Origin: Podospora comata
Lineage: Eukaryota > Ascomycota > Sordariomycetes > Sordariales > Podosporaceae
Direction: 5' to 3'
Length of the DNA: 64,000 bases
Assembly (NCBI GenBank): GCA_017354895.1
Contig: CP071494.1
Location: forward strand, 1,674,001 to 1,738,000
Made by a program: the position numbers and the translations under genes. This document shows positions 46,425 through 57,079 of this stretch, piece after piece. Numbering within the stretch: position 1 is the stretch's first letter; the number at the start of each line of letters is the position of its first letter. The notes under the pieces are model-generated. The model ran no database searches. It saw nothing but the letters and a program-made list of their open reading frames with translations, and was not told where the DNA came from.

Positions 46425-46988
46425 TGTTAAATGGCTGTAAACTGTTATTCGTGAGGTCGAGGTTGAAAAAGGTTGCGCAAGAAATGCTTTGAAAGTGTGA
46501 GCTGGAGACAATTTACACGGCCAACACCTCTTGCTTAGTGACGTTCGATGGAGAGGGTAGGTGTCCCGAGCTCCGAGTTGGGAGGTGAGGTGTGTTGCGC
46601 AAATGCAGGCAGGTAGCGCATGCTCCCGACCCAGGTACCCAGGTAGGTCGTTGAACTAAGCCTTTCTTGGCAGCCATCAATGTGGGGTTCGGAGGGGGGA
46701 GCTTCCCCTTCTCCTTCCCCAGCACATCAACATCTGGTGCCATTCAAGTACATATCAACAGCGTGATACGATTTCGTGATTATGCAATTTCTCAACACTG
46801 CAAGAGATAGGTGTTTATCAATTATTACCATATAAAAACAGCAGACCATAACGCCAGGCTCAGCTTCTCGCCCAATAAATGTATCTGCCTCCCAAAACCG
46901 AGAACCCCTTTTATTCCCTCGATCATGTTTTGACGCCGATATAACCCAAACGCTACTTCAAACCCCAGCTACCTCCCTTGACCTTCTC
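46425..46988. promoter_or_regulatory. VPS5 promoter and TAF5 3' flank
   Basis: A 564-bp region between two minus-strand genes. It contains a repeated ACCCAGGTA motif at about 46.63 kb and an AT-rich TAF5 3' flank. No gene is seen. Confidence 0.4.
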
Positions 46989-49680
46989 CTAACGATCAGG
47001 GTCATAGCATCCTCCAGCCACCACCAAGTTCATCCGTGTAAACGCCACCTTCAAGACCGGAGTCTTCTTGGTAGGGAACGCGCTGATTTGATCAGGAGTA
47101 ACCTGAACCTCCTTCGACTTCTTCTTGCCAGACCCACCTCCACCTCCACCGCCACTCCCACTACCAGCCCCAGAGGTGCTCGCACCTGTAACCTGAGCAG
47201 CCTGTCCGCCGACAGTGATGGACCGATTGTCACCAGACCCCGCCACCGCAATGCTGTCACCGGTAACAGTTATCCCATCAGGCTGTTGACCTGGCTGGGC
47301 TGAGCCGCCGGCTAAGGGATTCGCCTTGCTGGGGTCGGCTGGCAGCTCGACATCCCAAACTCGAACCGTGCCGTCAAGCCCGCCAGAGACGAGAATATTC
47401 GACTCGGCACTAAAACTGAGAGATGGGATGCCGCCCTTCCCGTGGCCTCGCATCCTCTTGATTCGTTTGCTCTTCTCGATATCCCAGAGGAAAATATTGC
47501 CACCTGTGTCGGCGCTGGCAAGAATCTTTCCATTGGGAGCACACTGCAAGGCGCTGATGTAGTCGGCATGTCCGGTATAAATTCTAACGCAGCCGCCAGT
47601 TGTGAGAGACCACATCCGAATCGACTTGTCAGTTTCGTCAGAGGCCGAGAAGACATATGTTCCGTTGGGATGCCACGCAATGGCCGAGATCGGGGTGTCA
47701 TGGCCGACCATAATGCGCTGAGCCGAAGCATGATCTTGGGTGAAGATACGGACCGTCTTGTCCCATCCGGCCGTGGCAAAGTAGTGTCCGTGTGGACCCC
47801 AAAGCACGCGAAAAATAGGACCGTCGTGAGACCTGTAGATGCAGAGGCAAGACCAGGACTCGAGTGACCACAGGCGAACCTGACCATCCATAGAACAAGA
47901 CAGCAACAGCTTCGCACTGGTGTCTACCGGCTTCCCGGACCCTTCAAGGTAGGGATTCCGGTCAAGGGAAACGGTGGAATCTGAGAAGGAGATACCAAAG
48001 ACAGGACCCGAATGGCCAATCAGCTTCCTATTGTTGACCTTGAGGTCTTTTTCATTGTCCAGCGTTGTCCGAAGCGGTTTGCCCTCCAGATCCCAGACGC
48101 GAATGTAGGAATCAGAGGTGCCCACAGCAACTAGCTGGTGATCGTTGGAGAATTCCATGCATGAGACGCTACAAGAATTGCGATTAGTACAATGGTCAGC
48201 CACTCACCCCTTAGCAGACCAGAAACTTACTTTCCGAGCGTGTTATGAAAGGTAAACATGCAAACTGACACAGGCACTCCAACTCCCCCAGTACGACCCT
48301 CAATCAGGAACCTGTCGCGGTTCTCGCGCACCTTTTGCATCTCCATGACGACATCCCTGGCTCGCGATTGTGGGAGAGGTAGGTCAGCTCGCGATGGAAC
48401 GTCGTCACCCTCTTCTTGCTTGATGCGTTTGTCAAACACTTCGACCAAGCTGGGTCGGCCGTCCACCGGTGGGTGCGACTGGTCTTCTTCCTCAAGTTCA
48501 ATGCGAACGTCATCTCTGAGCTCGGGTTCCATAGGCAATGGGCCTAGTTTCAACTTGGCTGTGTTGTCGAGGACGTCGCGATTCGCAACGCCAGTGAAGA
48601 CGCCGGGAATGCCCTCTTGCGCGTCAATCTCGTCCAACTCACGGTTTTGGGTCCGACGGTAAACGGCCTCGAAACTATAAGGCTCGATCGGACCACGTGA
48701 GCTGTTATCGATTGCGCAGAAGGTTTGAAGAATGTAGATGATAGTGCTTCCGCCCGAATCGGAGTCGCGCTGGAGGAACTGAAACAGGTTGAGGGTCAGA
48801 GTGTTGTTCAGGGGAATCCGGTATTTGTTCTCCTTATACAACTTGATCGTGGGGTCCTCGTTCATGTGCTGTGGCAGGGTGACAGTGCTGAGCAACCTCA
48901 GTGTGTCATGGTGAACTGTCTCAAAGTGTGGCCGGAGAGTCGCAAGATAAGTTTTTGAATCCTCATGGTAGCCCTGGCCAACAAGCTCCAGGTAGGAGTA
49001 GACGAAGATGGGCCACAGAAGCTTCTCAAGCTCAAACTTGTAGATGTCCAAGTTGTTGTCGATCCAGTTCTTGATGAGAATGAACGCCTTGAGGTACCTC
49101 TTTGGGTCGGCGGGATCTTGGCCTCGGTTTGCTGGCCTCCCATCTGGACCGAGATGGGCAGTCTCGATGCGAAAGACAGCCTCAGTTTTGGTGAAACCCT
49201 TTTTCTTCAGATAGTCGGTAACCTGATAAATGGCCCGCGCGTTAGCATCATTACCAACTGGCTTCACCTCTCTCTCCGCCGCTTGACTGCTTTGTACATA
49301 ATAGCGGTTACGAGCTTCCACGACTTGTTGGGTACTCATCGTTGGCCTGCTCTGAGAACTCCAAGTTTCTCAACAAGGTTGAATGGGGCGTTATTAGTCG
49401 AAGATATCGACTCTGAAATGTAAGATGGCGTTCGATGGCGGTTGAGGATGGGGCCAGAACGACGGAAACGGTGTGGCTTTAGGGTAGCGAATGAAGGAGT
49501 TGGGGCAGAACAACGAGAGCAGAGAAATCAACCTACAATCTGATTGAGGTTCTGTGCTGATGGGGTGCTGGTCGTCGCCGGCTGTGAGGGAGCAGGTGCA
49601 CCACCTGCCGACTGTGGCTGCCCCGAATATGAGGCGCCAGGCGGGGCCTGACCTGTTGGTTGAGGTGGGGGGTTTGACAT
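46989..49680 (-). CDS. TAF5: TFIID/SAGA subunit TAF5
   Basis: Complement of exons 49537-49680, 48231-49351 and 46989-48168; introns of 185 and 62 bp; 814 residues. A Pro/Gln/Ser-rich leader ([15 protein letters not shown]) comes first, then a LisH motif ([18 protein letters not shown]). The TAF5 NTD2 helical domain follows ([20 protein letters not shown] to [11 protein letters not shown]), and a C-terminal WD40 propeller begins [19 protein letters not shown] with repeats ending in VWD, LWS, IFT, MWS, LWD and VWD. TAF5 scaffolds TFIID and SAGA for RNA polymerase II initiation in the nucleus. A Gly-rich insertion ([13 protein letters not shown]) interrupts the propeller near its end. The first exon was placed from a GTAGGT donor and an in-frame CAG acceptor; the 4-residue junction SRPT is inferred. 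The gene is divergent from MED11. Confidence 0.95.
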
Positions 49681-50298
49681 GATGAATGCTGGAACGAAAG
49701 ATAATAGATAATAATAAGAATTGAAGCAAAAGTGGGCGTTGGAGAGAGATCACACACTTGGCGGGGTCGCGCTTCCCCAACGCGCTCTACTTCATGAACC
49801 AGACGCCTTCTCCGAAGCCAGCGCAAAGCTTGGAGAGTTTTGATATCTCTGAATCGAGTTTTATCGTGATCTAATCGTTTGAGCTGTTTGTAAGATAAGC
49901 AGCACTTATTTTTGATGCGCCTGGTGAGTGAAGATATACGACTATGTATCTCTTCAACTTATACTCGACCGCTGTCTCCGTCTCACAGTGATTGAATGGA
50001 TCGAGGTGAACCGACCGCGGAGTTTTCCGCGTTTGTGTTGAGCCAACTCCCTGTCCGAGGCCCGTGCTCGAGCTCCACCCCTTGCCGTTTTAGCGCAAAG
50101 ACCCCGGTCCTAGCTTCACGTCACATTCACTTTCGCGGGGCAGCTCTGAGCTCGCGATCTTGAACTCTGCCATAAGCAGCCACCTCTTTTTACTCACAAC
50201 ACCAGATTCTTCGCACATCAACTTCTTAGCAAACAACCACGATCCAAACAATCACCACTCACTCACCCACCCCGGCACACCAACAACCAACCGCAATC
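49681..50298. promoter_or_regulatory. Divergent promoter of TAF5 and MED11
   Basis: 618 bp shared by two RNA polymerase II initiation genes. The MED11 leader is CA-rich (about 50.2-50.29 kb). No TATA element is obvious on either side. Confidence 0.5.
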
Positions 50299-50874
50299 AT
50301 GAACCCCCCACCCCCCAACCCCCAAGAACAACCAATCGACATCCACACCCCCTTCACCCTCCCCGAACACCTCTCCCACCTCGCCTCCACAGACCGCGAC
50401 ATCACCTCCCTCCTAACCCCCGTAGTAGCCTCCCTAACCGCCCTCTCCACCCCCCCCTCCCCAACCAGCCCCAACGCCCCCCAAGAAGCCTTCAAATCAG
50501 CCCAAACATCCTACTTCCGCACCATCGACCGCATATCCAAACACCTCAACCGACAAATCTACGCCCTCGACGAAGCAAACATCATCTCCCTCGCCGCCAC
50601 CTCCTCCAACCAACAACCCTCCCAATCTGCCGAAAACCACGACTCCCAACCCGGCGCATCTCAGCCCGACGGCACCAAGGATACCAAGAAAGTCGCCCGC
50701 CTCGACCCAGACGGAACAGGCAAATACGGCAAGCTCGACGTCGGAAGGCTGAACTTGGCTTCGTCAACGACAGAGAGGGACGTCGAGGCCGAGACCTGGG
50801 AGAGGGTCAAGGCGCATTTTGCTGGTATGGCCGAGGCCCAGGGGGTGAATACCGGTGACAGGATGCAGGAGTAG
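50299..50874 (+). CDS. MED11: Mediator complex subunit MED11
   Basis: Intronless, 191 residues. The MED11 helical core spans about residues 18-100: FTLPEHLSHLASTDRDITSL, then VASLTALST, then SYFRTIDRISKHLNRQIYALDEANI. Mediator head subunit MED11 pairs with MED22 and helps recruit TFIIH and polymerase II. A later conserved block DPDGTGKYGKLDVGRLN and the helix ETWERVKAHFAGMAE match filamentous-fungal MED11. It is longer than yeast MED11 (115 aa), as usual in moulds. The ATG is preceded by a CA-rich leader. The stop is TAG followed by G, and the same frame continues open for 88 codons with conserved-looking content. Confidence 0.9.
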   Translation: MNPPPPNPQEQPIDIHTPFTLPEHLSHLASTDRDITSLLTPVVASLTALSTPPSPTSPNAPQEAFKSAQTSYFRTIDRISKHLNRQIYALDEANIISLAATSSNQQPSQSAENHDSQPGASQPDGTKDTKKVARLDPDGTGKYGKLDVGRLNLASSTTERDVEAETWERVKAHFAGMAEAQGVNTGDRMQE

Positions 50875-51141
50875 GATCACCGTCGTCGGTCTGTCACTTT
50901 GGGAAGGGAGGAAGGCGTCGTGGTAAGGGGGTTGGTAGGTGGTGAGCGCCATCGCTCGGTGGCTTTGGGGCGAGAGGAGGGTGTTGTTGTACAGAGAGAG
51001 GGGGTGGATATTATCAAGGAAGAGGATAATATCGAGTATGGCGCTTTCATCAAACAAGAGGCTATCACCGACAATGGTGTCGCCATCAAACAAGAGGGTG
51101 AGGACAGCTTAGAAGTCCACATCAAGCAAGAGGATATATAA
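50875..51141 (+). other. In-frame extension after the MED11 TAG, with four SUMO-consensus motifs
   Basis: Open for 88 codons to TAA at 51139-51141, with no internal ATG, so it cannot be an independent standard gene. It starts with a duplicated segment, RRSVTLGREEGVVV and RSVALGREEGVVV. Across 13 aligned codons about eight differ synonymously and one differs in amino acid. It then has IIKEED, FIKQEA, AIKQEG and HIKQED, four hydrophobic-K-x-E sites that fit the SUMO acceptor consensus. Such synonymous-only divergence suggests translation in this frame. Confidence 0.6.
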
Positions 51142-51464
51142 TGGCCGTCGTCTAAACTCTCAGAGAGTCGGGTCGATTTTCCGGCAACTCACATCAGAGA
51201 GAAGGGATCGCCATAGATGGACAGGGTGCATTGCTCGCGGGGCATATACATTGGACAACAGGCGTTAGAGATATTTGCATTTTACTGGAGTTTTACCATG
51301 GAGATACCCAGACATCAGGAGAGTCACAGCCATGGCCTCACAGAGAATCAGAGATGGAGACGCAATAAAACTCTTGGTTGTTTGTCTCATTTAAAGCTGC
51401 CTTTTCTGTCTAGAAAGTGATATCACTGACCCCCTCTTTCAGCCCATGAACTCATCCGCCCTGT
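51142..51464. other. Convergent intergenic region
   Basis: 323 bp of 3' flanks between MED11 and the PAN-like gene. No feature is recognised. Confidence 0.5.
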
Positions 51465-52139
51465 TCAGGTCGACTTGACATGCTCCTTGCAAATCCGATC
51501 ATACGCCCCGCCAGCAACAAAGCCAGTAGCATTGGTAGAAACCAAGACCGACTCGGGGATGCTATAATATTTTCACTTTCTGTAAGCCCCCATCCACCAC
51601 CCATCAAGATCACAAAAAACTTACACAGCATCAAACAGATTACACTTCATCGTCTCCCCCCTCCCCTTCTCGTCACGAGCCTCAAACCAGACAAAATACC
51701 CATTGCACTCCTCCTCAGCATTGCACAAAAACTGGCACTTCCACGCCCCAAACTGTCCCTCGGCCGAGCTGTACCCGAACCAGTGAGGGCCAGAGATGAG
51801 GTGCTTCTTGTACCAAGTCTTTTCGACTTGGTAGCTGGCGGTCTTGTTGGAAGGAGTGACGAGGGTGTAATCTCCAATGTTGAACCCGCTGTCGTCGTTG
51901 GAGGAGGCGGCGGGGCCGGTGGTGCAAGCTGCTGGGGCGGGGAAGGCAGCGGTGCCTGTTTCGAGGTAGCTTCTTGAGGAGTGGGGATGAAAGGAGCGGT
52001 AGACTTCCTGGGGAGGGGAGGAGGGGACGGATTTGTAGATTTCGGTGTCGGAGTCGGTGGGGTTCAGGGAGATTAACTTGGGGGATAGGAGGGGGGTGGC
52101 GGCGGCGAGGGTCGCCAGGAGGAGGGCTTTGAGGATCAT
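51465..52139 (-). CDS. Small secreted protein with PAN/apple-like cysteine domain
   Basis: Complement of exons 51625-52139 and 51465-51561 with a 62-bp GTAAGT...TAG intron; 203 residues. Residues 1-15 (MILKALLLATLAAAT) form a signal peptide. A linker of about 60 residues follows. The C-terminal 110 residues resemble fungal PAN/apple-like modules: a Tyr/Trp-rich strand set (EKTWYKKHLISG, HWFGYSS), then WKCQFLCNAEEECNGYFVWFE with the typical CxxxCxxxxxC spacing, KCNLFDAVI, and a last Cys in AYDRICKEH. Such modules bind carbohydrate or protein outside the cell; the ligand is unknown. The second exon was found by splicing because the first frame stops in the intron. It stands alone between housekeeping genes. 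The stop is TGA. Confidence 0.82.
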
Positions 52140-53136
52140 TTCAGGTGTGGGATTGGTGGTTGTAGGTAGGGAATTGAGTGAGGGTAAGAGTTGTTCGTTC
52201 CTAAAACCAGGTAGTTAAGAAGTTGAAGTTGAATGTGGATTGTAGGTCTCCAAGTTTGGTGAGAGAAGATGGAATTGTTCAGGCCGAGGTTGTAAACAGA
52301 AGTTGGTAGAGAACCTGAAGTCGAGGACTGCCAGATGGTGAGTCAAGAAAACCGGCAGAGCCAGGGGAAGGAAAGAACGACTTTGAGTAAGGTACAGTCA
52401 CCGCCCTGAATAAAAAAGACTCGAGCTTTCTGTGAGACTGCTCGTGCCTCCCTGAGATAGATCCTTTGCCTTGTCAATGTGACCAAAGAAACAAGCTACC
52501 TCACAATTGGCCGCCATTAACGTTCACGGGTCTCGAAGACGTCTACACTGGTGCGCTATCATCAAGGAAGCTCCTCAATTGCTAGTGGCTGAGCAGTTCT
52601 TCAAGCCCTACTCGACATTCGTCTCACTTGTCGAGTCTTGCCAACCCAGTCTTCGTCCTCTTGTTCAAGAGAGCAAGTGCCACAAGAGTTCCGTCCGTAT
52701 ACCTATTTCTCTCTACCCTTATCGCTCCTTTCGTAGTAGAAGTATACCCCTGAGGTTCACAGCAGCACAATGACAGGTTCCACAAAGAAAACACCAAACG
52801 GGTGTAACACCCGGTGCCTGATCATGTTCGATCTGTGCTTGACTGCCTTTAATGAGGAATGACAGGATATTCCTGTCCTTGAGGCGAAATGGTTGCTGCC
52901 AGCACTTTACATGAGACCGAAATAGCGAACTACCCCTGACACAAGGTGAGCCATGGCAAAACATGCAAACATCTGCTCAAAACTCCGCAATGTTTGCTCA
53001 GTCTTTTATGTAACATCTGAAAGGTCAATTAGGTTTCCTACACCATATCTATACCTAGGAATACTCCAGGCACACTGAACACCACAACTCACGCTTCCCA
53101 TCTTCCCCCCTGCTCTCACTCCCTACTCATCTCATT
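52140..53136. other. Intergenic 1 kb
   Basis: Promoter of the PAN-like gene and 3' flank of the vacuolar protease. Open frames are short and not protein-like. Nothing else is seen. Confidence 0.5.
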
Positions 53137-56100
53137 CTACACCGAAAACCCCTTCCGTCCCTCTACCAACCCCTCCGCAAACTTTGTGATCGCCGCCCAA
53201 ACAGGTGAATATCTCAACCCCTCATCCAATGCAGGAATAGTCCCCGCCTCATTAGCATCACTCCAAGCACAAACCACCTGTCCCTCCAACTTCTCAGCAT
53301 CCTTCCACTCAACATCAACAACCCACCTCTCCCCTCTCTGCCGATGCCACAGCTTCAACTGCTTAATCCCACCCTCAGGGAACTGCCCAAATCTATCATC
53401 CCATTCCGAACCTCCCTGGACATTGAATCCCGAGATGGGCTGCTTAAACTCCAAGAAGCATGCCTTGGTATTGTCGGCCTCGATCTCCAGCTGGGCCTTG
53501 TTCCCCTCACCGCGCGTGGCAGTGACAGTAGCAAGGCTCTTGTAGATCTCCTCAATTGGCGTGTCCTCCTCAGGAGTCTCACTTCCCAGCCGAGGGGCAA
53601 CATCGACCCCGTCATAGCAACAACTGACCAGCTCCGCCCGCTTCGACTCCCCACAGCTAACATTCCTCCCCGAAGCCGACGGCAGCTCAGCAATGATCTT
53701 GTGAACATACTCATCCACCCCGTTATAGCACACCCGGTTATCCGCCGTGTCGAGATCGATCTGTTGAACAAAGTACACCTTGTACCGACTTTCCTCTGAA
53801 AACGGGAAAGCCACCAAGTTGTAAATCAGCGTGCCAACAAACACCACCAACAAGAAAACCGGAATGTGATGGCTAATCCGATGAATGACCGGCGTAATGG
53901 GCAGCAGAACCAACACCGTAAAGGCGAAAACAATCAAATACGGCAGCAGCAAGTTGCTCCCATCAGCACCAGTCTGATGAACAGCATCCACGAGCATCAA
54001 TCCCGTCTGCGCCGCCAGGATAATCGTAAACGGCCCCAGAATCAAAAATTGGAAAAACCACAGCCAAGAAGGCAAGCGTCCAGACCAAGCCTGCTCATGC
54101 TCAAACGGCTCGTCGCCATCCTGCCCGTACTTGCGAGCTCCATTGACCAACGCTGTGATCGAACGGCGATACGTCGTAGCAAAGGTCGTGCGGAAGTGCT
54201 CGCTCGTGGCATTACCACCGCCCACCAACGGCGTGCGCTCAGTCGGTACTGCCGCGTCTTCGTCGTCCGTGTCGTTACCGTCTCCCTGGCGCAGAGTGGA
54301 AGCATTCGAGTCCCGCGTGGCGGGCGGCACTAGAGATGGTTGGTGAGGGATCTGCGGCAATGGGGGAGGGGATTCAGTACGAGTATTGTTGTTGCCCGAC
54401 TGGGGCTGGTAATAATCGTGAACCTCATGATCCTCCCGAACTTGCTGACCCCAGGCGGTCTTCTTGGGCAAGGCAAAGAGCTCGCAGAGAGTGAGGAAGG
54501 TGGTCAGGCAGACAGCGGTCTGTAGGAAGACGATGGGGTAGCCGGCACCGAGCTTGAAGCGATCTTCCGTCACGGTTACCGCAACGAGGGTAGCCCAGCC
54601 GAGGATGAACAACCAAATGTTGACATAGCCCCGGTGAAGCGCACTGGGTCTGGCAAAGTTGGCGCCGCGCATAATGGACCAGAAGGTGAAGTAGAAGAGG
54701 GAGAAGATCATAGCGATCCTGCTCGTTGTTAGCCACACCATCCCCCATTAATCTCCAAGAGAGAAACTTACACAGAATACCGATGACTGTAGATAATGAA
54801 AGGATTCACTTTCCTCATCAAGAAGGCTACCGCAAGCGACAGCGCCCCAGAAACAATAAACGCGAAGGGGAACCGAAAAGCACCTTTCCACCCGCCGACC
54901 AACACTGGCTCAAAGTCAGGCTGATCATACGTCCTGACGCTTGAGGTGAAAAAGTAGTACTTGTCCAGTTTGTGAAGGATGTACGTGGCCAACACCAAGA
55001 TCAGAGGCGTGGCCACCAGCACCGTCAGCGACCAGGCAAACATGCTTCTCAGGCCAAAATTGACGAACCCCTTGCCAAAGAGATCAAACCACACTCCGTT
55101 GCTTGGGCTGCCATTGCGGACCTTGTTGCGGGCGCCATCAGGCCGAGCGCCAACAAAGGTATCCCCAGTATCCCCCGAGAGCTTACTGGTCGTGTGGATA
55201 GCCGCGCTGAGCATATGCCAAAGACTGGCCTTCGACGTGTGAGTAGCATCGTCCCTATTGGTGTGGTATCTCGATCTAGGCTTGAAGAAAGCAAGGTCGA
55301 GTCCTCGCTGCCCATACACGTCGTAAAGCACCGAGTAGTCAGTACCGCTCCTGATGAACCCAAGCCCAAAGGCATCAGAAGCAATGACCGTGCCGAAGGG
55401 GTCCGAAGTCCCAGCATACGCAGCCGTGACCTCTCTATCCGTAGTCCGGAAAAGATTTGCCCGTCCTCCAGCACCGGCACCCTCAAGATTCAAGAACGTA
55501 TGGATATACGGATTCAATGGGTGCTGTCCCAGCGCTCTCGCACCATACAGGTAATCCTCCTCGCCATTGTTAAACATCACCACAATGCCCCTTTCCGGCT
55601 GGTGATCCGGGTGAGCAAAGTACTTGATCACCTGCAGGCAGGTAACAACACCCATACCGTCATCCGTAGCACCATACCCAGTCGAAACCCTATCACCATT
55701 ATCAGTATCACCAACCCCTCAAAACATCATCCATCGTAAAGAACTCACGAGTCGTAATGCGCATTAACCAACACCAAGCCCCTCTCATTCTTCCTCACCC
55801 CCTCCACCTCTCCCCCCTCAGCACTCCTCCTCCACCAATCCCCCTCATCATCCCCCTTCCCCCTAACATAAACCAAAATATTCGTCCCCTCAAAATACGC
55901 CGCCACCTGAGCACTACCCGGCGTAGGCACCACGCTCCCCGCCATCAAACCCGTAACATTGCTCCTCAAATCATCAAAAACCGTCACATTTCCCTTCTTC
56001 CCACCCACCCCACTCCCCTCTAATATCTCCCCCACCCTCCCCAGCAAATACCCCCTCACTTCCTCGTTAAACCTGCTGTTATACGGATGATACCCCCTCG

Positions 56101-56284
56101 TGATCCTCGTCAGGTCCAGCCACGCCTCCGTCAGGTTCACCCCCTCAATCTTGCCACCGTCCGCCGCCGCCGGCACAGGGGGGACCGTCTCGTTGATGAT
56201 GACAATCGGGATCAGCAGGGCGAGGTAGACCAGAGTCGTCCAAAACGTCACCGGCCCCGGCCGGAACGAGATGGGGTTGATCAT
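53137..56284 (-). CDS. PFF1: Vacuolar membrane protease, M28 family
   Basis: Complement of exons 55749-56284, 54772-55689 and 53137-54718; introns of 59 and 53 bp; 1011 residues, the usual length. An N-terminal membrane helix ([16 protein letters not shown]) precedes the lumenal zinc-peptidase domain (about 40-370). Metal and catalytic residues sit in NAHYDS (His), GATDDGMGV (bridging Asp), [11 protein letters not shown] (catalytic Glu-Glu), the LEGAGAGG strand and [13 protein letters not shown] (His). The C-terminal 600 residues carry about eight more membrane helices and a lumenal domain. The fungal family is the single-copy vacuolar membrane protease (yeast Pff1), a putative aminopeptidase of unclear substrate. 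The first exon-exon joint falls within the His-containing region (HYDS/VSTGYG), as in relatives. The stop is TAG with only six open codons after it. Confidence 0.95.
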
Positions 56285-57079
56285 GGTGGGCAACAAACAC
56301 AAGAGTGCTGTGCTTGGCTCGGTGATATGAGAGAGCTGCTTCTCTTCTTGGTGCGGGGAATGTCAAGACATGTGAAAAAAGCTAAGAGTGATTTAGGTAC
56401 TGCAAGCCAAAACCGCCGTCGATAGTTCTTGAAAGGGAAAAGTCAATAGATAACACGCGTGAGTGGGTGGTCGAGTCCGAGTCCCAAAAGGTGCGTGTGA
56501 ATGATGGTGGAGGGGGACGATGCGGTGCAACCGTTCGAGGTTCGCCAACTGGGCAGTCTCGTCTTTGTTGCGTTGAGGCAACTGGTCGGGACAGAGCCTT
56601 CTTCCCTTTGTGGATTCAACACAGTTGGAACCCCTGGGAATTCCTGCTGTTTTCTTCTTTTGCCTCTGCAAGTTCAGGGCGATGGGCGATGTCGGGGAAG
56701 GCGACGAGATCATCTGAACATGAGAGAGCTGCAAGAGCTAGGGGAGCTCAAAGGCGGCCGGTGAGTGGGGCTTGCCAAGGCCCGTTGTGCAGCGGGCTTG
56801 CATAAGAAATGGCCCAAGCTCCTGCTGATGTCACTGAGCAGCAACAACAAAGAATCACAGTATAAACACATGTCTACAATACTTTGAATCTAATGAAATT
56901 ACAAGTTCTATGTTGCTGTATACTAATTAGACCGTTAGTTCCACTGTGCCTGATTACATGTAAGCCAGACATCCTAACCATCAGAGGTCAAGGATCCAAT
57001 AATAATGAAACAGCTGAGCCAAGCAACGTTAATAACAGGTCAGATCCCTATCGGTCAGTCGTTCCACCGGTTGCTACCA
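56285..57079. other. Protease promoter and BBP 3' flank
   Basis: 795 bp between two minus-strand genes. GC-rich near the protease start, AT-rich near 56.85-57.05 kb. No gene is recognised. Confidence 0.45.

Noticed and set aside
50845-50910. 66-bp intron removing the MED11 TAG and keeping frame
   Set aside because: GTGAAT...GGGAG lacks a branch-point motif and pyrimidine tract, and would delete part of the repeat unit that is conserved at protein level.
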